Assembly (NCBI RefSeq): GCF_009674675.1
Contig: NZ_WKJC01000002.1
Location: 434,001 to 498,000 of the forward strand
Direction: 5' to 3'
DNA length: 64,000 nt
DNA from: Kangiella sp. HZ709
GTDB lineage: Bacteria > Pseudomonadota > Gammaproteobacteria > Enterobacterales > Kangiellaceae
Positions 59,299-64,000 of the stretch are shown here, piece by piece (the first letter of the stretch is position 1; each line of letters opens with the position of its first letter). The translations under genes were made by a program, and so were the position numbers. The notes below the pieces were generated by a model. That model searched no databases and had not been told where the DNA came from. It saw nothing but the letters and a program-made list of their open reading frames with translations.

Positions 59299-59826
59299 TT
59301 AAGCCGCTTCTTTCTGATCGCGAACTGCAGCCATAACACGAGTGATCTTGCTTGGTACTTCGTTCAAAGTACGCGCAAGTTTCGTGATAGGTCCGTTCAT
59401 AACCATCATCAAGGATGCAATAGCTTCGTCTTTGGTTGGTAATGCTGCAATAGCGTCTAAACGCTCCGCACCAAACATTTCACCACCAATGGCGACACCA
59501 GTTACTGCTAGCTTGTCATTCTCTTTTGCGAAGTCTTTAAAAAGACGCGCCGCTGCACCAGGTGCATCGATAGAGAATGCATAAACTAACTGACCAGTTA
59601 ATGCTTCTTGCATACAAGCGAACTCGGTATCTTCAACAGCGCGACGTGCTAATGTGTTACGAATAACACGTACATAAACATTTGCTTCACGTGCTTTAAC
59701 ACGTAGAGCAGTCATGTCTTCAACTGTTAAACCGCGGTACTCAGCTACTACGGCTGAAAGCGCATCTTGAGCGATAGTGTTTACTTCGCTAACGATAGCT
59801 TTTTTGCCTTCAAGTCTAAGTGCCAC
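59299..59826 (-). CDS. rplJ: 50S ribosomal protein L10
   Basis: 175 aa (E. coli 165). L10 anchors L7/L12 dimers to the 50S stalk base and represses its operon by binding the leader. The start is GTG at 59826, with GGAGGTG nine bases upstream. The N-terminal KKAIVSEVNTIAQDALSAVVAEYRGLTVEDMTALR segment is typical. Confidence 0.98.
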   Translation of the reverse strand: MALRLEGKKAIVSEVNTIAQDALSAVVAEYRGLTVEDMTALRVKAREANVYVRVIRNTLARRAVEDTEFACMQEALTGQLVYAFSIDAPGAAARLFKDFAKENDKLAVTGVAIGGEMFGAERLDAIAALPTKDEAIASLMMVMNGPITKLARTLNEVPSKITRVMAAVRDQKEAA

Positions 59827-60158
59827 TAGTTCACCTCCGTTTATTCAAGTTTTGGTTGTTCACCTCTACTTGAGTTACATTTTGATAAAGCCGGCAAGCC
59901 AAACTTTATCCTTTGAGTTACGGTGAACGATTCTGCGATTAAGCATCATCAAGGTTTCACCATCTGCGCAGGTTAGAGCGAACTCTTATTAAACCAACTC
60001 ATCGTATTCCTCATAAAGGAACTTTATTTTCTGATATTTCAAAAAACAAATACCCGACTCGTCAGTGCCCACGGTCTTTGACGGTTCCCTGAAATGCATA
60101 AACAACCCAGGAAACCCAAAGCCAATAACTAAGCTGCCAAAACAGCCCAGTGAATTTT
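59827..60158 (-). promoter_or_regulatory. L10 (rplJ) leader region
   Basis: A 332-base gap between rplA and rplJ with no gene. In gammaproteobacteria this spacer carries the rplJ promoter and the L10-(L12)4 binding leader that represses rplJL. GC content and imperfect stems fit an RNA leader, but I did not identify a specific fold or promoter. A GCTG/CAGC hairpin lies just after rplA. Confidence 0.65.
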
Positions 60159-60854
60159 TTAGTCTTTTAAATCGATAGTTGACGCATCAACTGAAAGACC
60201 AGGACCCATAGTAGAAGAAACTGAAATCTTCTTCATATAAGTACCTTTTGCTGAGCTTGGCTTACCTTTGTTAAGTGCTTTTAATAAAGTACTTAAGTTT
60301 TCTACCAATGCTTCAGTTGCGAAATCTACTTTGCCAATACCCGCGTGAACGATACCGTTCTTGTCAGTACGGTATTGAACCTGACCCGCTTTAGCATTTT
60401 TAACTGCTGTTGCAACATCTGGAGTTACCGTGCCAACTTTAGGGTTTGGCATAAGACCACGAGGCCCTAAGATTTGACCTAATTGACCTACCACGCGCAT
60501 TGCGTCTGGACTAGCAATTACTACGTCAAAATCCAAGTTACCTTTTTTAACTTCTTCAGCTAAGTCATCCATACCTACAACGTCAGCGCCAGCTTCTTTC
60601 GCTGCATCCGCATTGTTAGTAAATACTGCAACACGAACGTCTTTACCAGTACCGTTTGGAAGAACTGTAGCACCACGAACAACCTGATCAGATTTACGTG
60701 GGTCAACGCCTAAGTTCACAGCCACTTCTACTGACTCGCTGAACTTAACGCTTGAAACTTCTTTAATTAAATCGATAGCTTCATTTACTGGAAGATTAGT
60801 ACGACCAGCAACTTTTTCGCTAATTGCGCGCATGCGCTTTGAAATTTTAGCCAT
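60159..60854 (-). CDS. rplA: 50S ribosomal protein L1
   Basis: 231 aa (E. coli 234). L1 forms the mobile stalk next to the E site and represses the rplKA messenger. [15 protein letters not shown] and the [27 protein letters not shown] segments are typical. It follows rplK by four bases. Confidence 0.99.
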   Translation of the reverse strand: MAKISKRMRAISEKVAGRTNLPVNEAIDLIKEVSSVKFSESVEVAVNLGVDPRKSDQVVRGATVLPNGTGKDVRVAVFTNNADAAKEAGADVVGMDDLAEEVKKGNLDFDVVIASPDAMRVVGQLGQILGPRGLMPNPKVGTVTPDVATAVKNAKAGQVQYRTDKNGIVHAGIGKVDFATEALVENLSTLLKALNKGKPSSAKGTYMKKISVSSTMGPGLSVDASTIDLKD

Positions 60855-60858
60855 GATA

Positions 60859-61287
60859 TTAACCCTCTACGTCTACGCCCATTGAGCGTGCTGTTCCAGC
60901 GATTGTGTTTACCGCAGCGTCCATATCAGCAGCCGTCAAATCTGGCTCTTTCATGTTGGCAATTTCTTCCAACTGGGCGCGAGTGATCTTGCCAACTTTT
61001 TTCTTGTTCGGCTCACCTGAACCTGATTTCAGGTTCAAAGCTTTCTTGATCAAAGTTGATGCTGGTGGAGTTTTAGTGATGAAAGTAAAGCTACGATCAC
61101 TATACACAGTAATAACTACTGGAATAGGAAGACCTTTCTCTACTTTTTCAGTCTGTGCGTTGAACGCTTTACAGAACTCCATGATATTAACACCGTGTTG
61201 ACCTAATGCAGGACCAACTGGTGGCGAAGGGTTAGCAGAACCAGCTGCTACTTGTAGCTTAATATAAGCTTCGACTTTCTTAGCCAT
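60859..61287 (-). CDS. rplK: 50S ribosomal protein L11
   Basis: 142 aa, equal to E. coli, from the ATG at 61287 ([16 protein letters not shown]); the longer reading from 61311 is rejected. L11 binds the GTPase-associated region of 23S rRNA and is needed for RelA activation. Proline helix [16 protein letters not shown] is standard. GAGGT precedes the start. Confidence 0.98.
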   Translation of the reverse strand: MAKKVEAYIKLQVAAGSANPSPPVGPALGQHGVNIMEFCKAFNAQTEKVEKGLPIPVVITVYSDRSFTFITKTPPASTLIKKALNLKSGSGEPNKKKVGKITRAQLEEIANMKEPDLTAADMDAAVNTIAGTARSMGVDVEG

Positions 61288-61476
61288 GTTACACCTCAAA
61301 TGTGGGTTCAAACGCTGAAAAACACTTTCAGCTCCCCGTTTTACAAAGTCATAAAAGCACTTCCCCGTTTAAACAATCGTTTGACAGAGAAATGCTTTAT
61401 TCTAAATTTTGTTTGTTAAAAGACCTTAAACTGGCTTTTAACTGTTTCAGCTTTAAAGTTATTAACCCTTTGGCTA
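61288..61476 (-). promoter_or_regulatory. rplK leader
   Basis: A 189-base gap. It contains a perfect 7-bp hairpin (GCTGAAA/TTTCAGC, 61314-61332), a 9-bp stem AAGCATTTC/GAAGTGCTT with one wobble pair, and a repeated ACGGGGA. L1 usually represses from a site in this leader; the exact site and promoter are not identified. Confidence 0.45.
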
Positions 61477-62010
61477 CTAGCCTTTTTCTACCTGGCTAAA
61501 CTCCAATTCTACAGGAGTCGAACGGCCAAAGATAGAGACTGAAACTTGCAAACGGCTCTTCTCGTAGTTTACTGACTCTACGACACCGTTAAAGTCCGCA
61601 AACGGACCATCTGTAACTCGAACCATTTCGCCTGGCTCGAACAATGTTTTTGGTTTAGGCTTATCGCCACTATCTTCTATTCTATTTAAGATAGTATCCG
61701 CTTCTCTTTGTGAGATTGGCGCTGGACGGTCTGAAGTACCGCCGATGAAACCCATAACACGTGGAGTATTACGCACCACTTGCCAAGCCTCTTCCGTCAT
61801 TTCCATGCTAACTAATACATAACCTGGAAAGAACTTACGTTCACTACGGCGTTTTTGGCCCGCACGCATTTCAACAACTTCTTCAGTTGGAACTAGTACT
61901 TCGCCGAAAAACTCTTGAAGGCCAGCCAATTGGATACGCTCTTCCAACATGGTTTTAACCTTATTTTCGTAGCCTGAAAAAGCTTGTACTACATACCAAC
62001 GTAACGCCAT
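61477..62010 (-). CDS. nusG: Transcription termination/antitermination factor NusG
   Basis: 177 aa (E. coli 181). The N-terminal NGN domain ([22 protein letters not shown]) binds the polymerase clamp; the C-terminal KOW domain ([22 protein letters not shown]) binds Rho or S10. It follows secE by 34 bases, the universal secE-nusG pair. Confidence 0.99.
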   Translation of the reverse strand: MALRWYVVQAFSGYENKVKTMLEERIQLAGLQEFFGEVLVPTEEVVEMRAGQKRRSERKFFPGYVLVSMEMTEEAWQVVRNTPRVMGFIGGTSDRPAPISQREADTILNRIEDSGDKPKPKTLFEPGEMVRVTDGPFADFNGVVESVNYEKSRLQVSVSIFGRSTPVELEFSQVEKG

Positions 62011-62044
62011 GCTAACTCCTAAACTTAAACCCTAAAAGTAAGGG

Positions 62045-62413
62045 CTAACCAATGATTGGGTCAACAACCCAAACCACTAATGAGTCAAAACCCCACAAGA
62101 ACAAGCCCAGTAAGATAACCATAAATAAAACTGCGATAGTAGTTCTTACAGTTTCATTAGATGTAGGCCAAATTACTTTACGTAATTCTGTGCGCGATTC
62201 TTTAATAAATTGCCATAAGCTTTTGCCTTTTGCCGTAGTCATTACTACCGCAATAGCTAACACCAAACCACCTAGTACCATTAATGTACGTAAGTAAGTC
62301 GGTTGCTCAGAAAAATGATTAAAGCCAACTATGCCACCGATTAACAGGGCAATAGCTACTAACCATTTAACGCTATCTAGCATTGATTTTTCTTCTGTCG
62401 CTTGTGCGCTCAT
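62045..62413 (-). CDS. secE: Protein translocase subunit SecE
   Basis: 122 aa (E. coli 127). Gammaproteobacterial three-helix SecE with the conserved ESRTELRKVIWPTSNETVRTTIAVLF near the C terminus. It stabilises SecY in the inner membrane. It begins about 73 bases after the tRNA-Trp 3' end and is likely on the same transcript. Confidence 0.98.
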   Translation of the reverse strand: MSAQATEEKSMLDSVKWLVAIALLIGGIVGFNHFSEQPTYLRTLMVLGGLVLAIAVVMTTAKGKSLWQFIKESRTELRKVIWPTSNETVRTTIAVLFMVILLGLFLWGFDSLVVWVVDPIIG

Positions 62414-62486
62414 TCAATAAACCTTTTAATTTCAGCCTCTTAGGCTTGACTTACAGTGCCAAGTCTATGCTAACAGCATAAAAAAA

Positions 62487-62562
62487 TGGCAGGCCACGAG
62501 GGACTCGAACCCCCAACATTCGGTTTTGGAGACCGACGCTCTACCAATTGAACTAGTGGCCT
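62487..62562 (-). tRNA. trpT: tRNA-Trp (anticodon CCA)
   Basis: A 76-base cloverleaf with a 7-bp acceptor AGGCCAC/GTGGCCT, discriminator G and encoded CCA end (62487-62489). Anticodon CCA at 62527-62529 within the loop CTCCAAA. The T arm is GGGGG-TTCGAGT-CCCTC. It lies between tuf and secE, as in many gammaproteobacteria. Confidence 0.97.
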
Positions 62563-62604
62563 AAAACTCATCCAAAAGCAGCAAAATACTCCTGCTATTG
62601 GAAA

Positions 62605-62634
62605 AATAAGGCAGGGAATTATACCCTGCCTTTT
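62605..62634. terminator. Terminator after tuf, overlapping the tRNA-Trp promoter
   Basis: A 9-bp perfect stem AAGGCAGGG/CCCTGCCTT (62608-62616 and 62624-62632) with a 7-base loop. On the minus strand it is followed by TTATTTTT, on the plus strand by a T-run. It lies between tuf (ends 62742) and tRNA-Trp. Confidence 0.85.
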
Positions 62635-62645
62635 TTGAATTGCAA
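62618..62645 (-). promoter_or_regulatory. Candidate tRNA-Trp-secE-nusG promoter inside the terminator loop
   Basis: On the minus strand TTGCAA (62640-62645), a 16-base spacer and a perfect TATAAT (62618-62623). The -10 lies inside the loop of the terminator hairpin at 62605-62634. Confidence 0.6.
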
Positions 62646-62741
62646 TCTTCTATCTTAAAAAACTGTTGTTTTTTATTAGAAGTGCATTCTTGATATTGCT
62701 AACTAATTGAATTATTTAATAATTATTCAATATACCCGATC

Positions 62742-63932
62742 TTATTCAAAGATCTTAGCAACAACACCAGCACCTACTGTACGGCCACCTTCACGGATTG
62801 CGAAACGTAAGCCTTCGTCCATCGCGATTGGGTTGATCAAAGTCACAACCATCTTGATGTTATCGCCTGGCATTACCATCTCAACACCTTCTGGTAACTC
62901 AACAGCACCAGTCACGTCAGTTGTACGGAAGTAGAACTGTGGACGGTAACCTTTGAAGAATGGAGTATGACGACCACCTTCATCTTTAGATAATACGTAA
63001 ACCTCTGACTCAAACTTAGTGTGAGGATTAATCGTACCTTTGTGAGCCAATACTTGACCACGCTCTACTTCATCACGTTTAGTACCACGTAATAAAACAC
63101 CTACGTTATCACCAGCTTCACCTTGGTCTAGTAACTTACGGAACATCTCTACACCTGTAACAGTAGTAGTAGTAGTTTCCTTGATACCTACGATTTCAAT
63201 CTCTTCACCAACTTTTACGATACCGGTCTCTACACGGCCTGTTACTACTGTACCACGACCTGAGATTGAGAATACGTCTTCAATCGGTAACAAGAATGGC
63301 TTGTCCGTTACACGCTCTGGCTCTGGAATGTAAGTATCTAAAGCTTCGCCTAACTTTACAATCGCTGCTTCGCCGATATCACTTTGGTCGCCTTCTAAAG
63401 CTTTCAAAGCTGAACCACGGATGATTGGAGTCTCGTCACCTGGGAATTCGTATTGATCTAATAACTCTACGATTTCCATTTCAACTAACTCTAATAACTC
63501 TTCGTCATCTACCATGTCGCACTTGTTCAAGAATACGATGATTTTTGGTACACCAACCTGACGTGATAACAAGATGTGCTCACGAGTTTGTGGCATAGGG
63601 CCGTCAGCTGCTGAACATACTAAGATAGCGCCGTCCATTTGAGCAGCACCAGTAATCATGTTCTTTACATAATCCGCGTGACCTGGGCAGTCTACGTGCG
63701 CGTAGTGACGGTTTGGAGTTTCATACTCAACGTGTGAAGTCGAAATCGTGATACCACGCTCTTTCTCTTCTGGAGCGTTGTCAATCTCGTCAAAAGCTCG
63801 TGCGTCGCCGCCATATACTTTTGATAACACTGTACAAATCGCTGCTGTTAAAGTTGTTTTACCGTGGTCAACGTGGCCAATTGTACCAACATTAACGTGC
63901 GGTTTATTACGTTCAAATTTTTCTTTAGCCAT
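62742..63932 (-). CDS. tuf: Elongation factor Tu (tRNA-linked copy)
   Basis: 396 aa from the ATG at 63932 ([16 protein letters not shown]), preceded by GGAGG; the reading that begins at 63995 adds 21 residues of leader and is rejected. All GTPase motifs are intact ([13 protein letters not shown]). The coding sequence is identical to the copy at 45539-46729, while both flanks differ. Upstream tRNA genes, usual for this tuf copy, would lie outside the window. Confidence 0.99.
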   Translation of the reverse strand: MAKEKFERNKPHVNVGTIGHVDHGKTTLTAAICTVLSKVYGGDARAFDEIDNAPEEKERGITISTSHVEYETPNRHYAHVDCPGHADYVKNMITGAAQMDGAILVCSAADGPMPQTREHILLSRQVGVPKIIVFLNKCDMVDDEELLELVEMEIVELLDQYEFPGDETPIIRGSALKALEGDQSDIGEAAIVKLGEALDTYIPEPERVTDKPFLLPIEDVFSISGRGTVVTGRVETGIVKVGEEIEIVGIKETTTTTVTGVEMFRKLLDQGEAGDNVGVLLRGTKRDEVERGQVLAHKGTINPHTKFESEVYVLSKDEGGRHTPFFKGYRPQFYFRTTDVTGAVELPEGVEMVMPGDNIKMVVTLINPIAMDEGLRFAIREGGRTVGAGVVAKIFE

Positions 63933-63953
63933 CTTAAGCCTCCGGATTATCCG

Positions 63954-63977
63954 CGTTTTAAGTTTCTCGTTAAAACG
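63954..63977. other. Stem-loop in the tuf leader
   Basis: A perfect 8-bp stem (CGTTTTAA/TTAAAACG) with an 8-base loop lies just upstream of the tuf ribosome binding site on the minus strand, near the window end. Confidence 0.45.
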
Positions 63978-64000
63978 GGTGTCTACCGGGGTCATGTGCT

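Noticed and set aside
59827-60158. A small gene in the rplA-rplJ gap
   Set aside because: No reading frame with plausible start and codon use; the region is better explained as the L10 leader.
63936-64000. Remains of tRNA genes upstream of the second tuf
   Set aside because: The expected Tyr-Gly-Thr tRNA genes would lie beyond the window; the 65 bases here show no cloverleaf.
1-64000. CRISPR arrays, transposases, prophage or defence genes
   Set aside because: No regularly spaced repeats and no recognisable proteins of these classes on either strand.

Overview
The window is a stretch of gammaproteobacterial chromosome, moderately AT-rich, and almost all of it is housekeeping DNA. Gene content and order support this: rpsU-yqeY-dnaG-rpoD, the nrdR-ribD-ribE-ribB-ribH-nusB-thiL-pgpA string, xseB-ispA-dxs, and the long block tuf-tRNA-Trp-secE-nusG-rplKAJL-rpoBC-rpsLG-fusA-tuf-S10-spc-alpha. 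Protein lengths (RpoC 1407 aa, EF-Tu 396 aa, S14 without zinc cysteines) also fit. An oceanospirillalean or Kangiella-like marine bacterium is my best guess, but that is an impression and not a demonstrated assignment.

Region by region. 1-7.1 kb: on the minus strand a pterin/folate cluster (folB, folK, a FolM-like reductase, a MidA-like methyltransferase), then plus-strand plsY overlapping a Bcr/CflA exporter, nhaA, and tsaD facing rpsU. 7.3-12 kb: the macromolecular synthesis operon (ribosomal protein, YqeY, primase, sigma-70). 12-16.6 kb: two envelope-type genes (a DUF4097 beta-repeat protein and an AsmA-like protein) and glnS on the minus strand. 16.7-19.8 kb: isoprenoid genes xseB-ispA-dxs. 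19.8-26.8 kb: minus-strand lipid, thiamine and riboflavin genes with nrdR and glyA. 26.9-28.1 kb: a divergent pair, an SLT-type lipoprotein and a degenerate receiver-domain protein. 28.2-64 kb: some 36 kb entirely on the minus strand, carrying transcription and translation genes and interrupted only by a DUF1800-DUF1501 pair inserted between the str and S10 operons.

The genes are mostly ordinary. The more unusual signals lie between them. At several junctions of the ribosomal block a stem-loop and the promoter of the next operon overlap physically: the -10 hexamer sits inside the hairpin loop before tRNA-Trp and before rpsM, and a hairpin arm overlaps the -35 before rpsL and before rplN. The 304-base rpsL-rpsG spacer holds a roughly 103-base imperfect palindrome plus two more hairpins. 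rpoA is flanked on both sides by perfect 9-bp stem-loops inside its operon. The two tuf genes are identical over 1195 bases and diverge abruptly at the gene edges. RibB carries a GTP cyclohydrolase II-like domain that has lost its zinc cysteines. I found no CRISPR array, transposase, prophage or defence system, and no clear candidate for a wholly new system.
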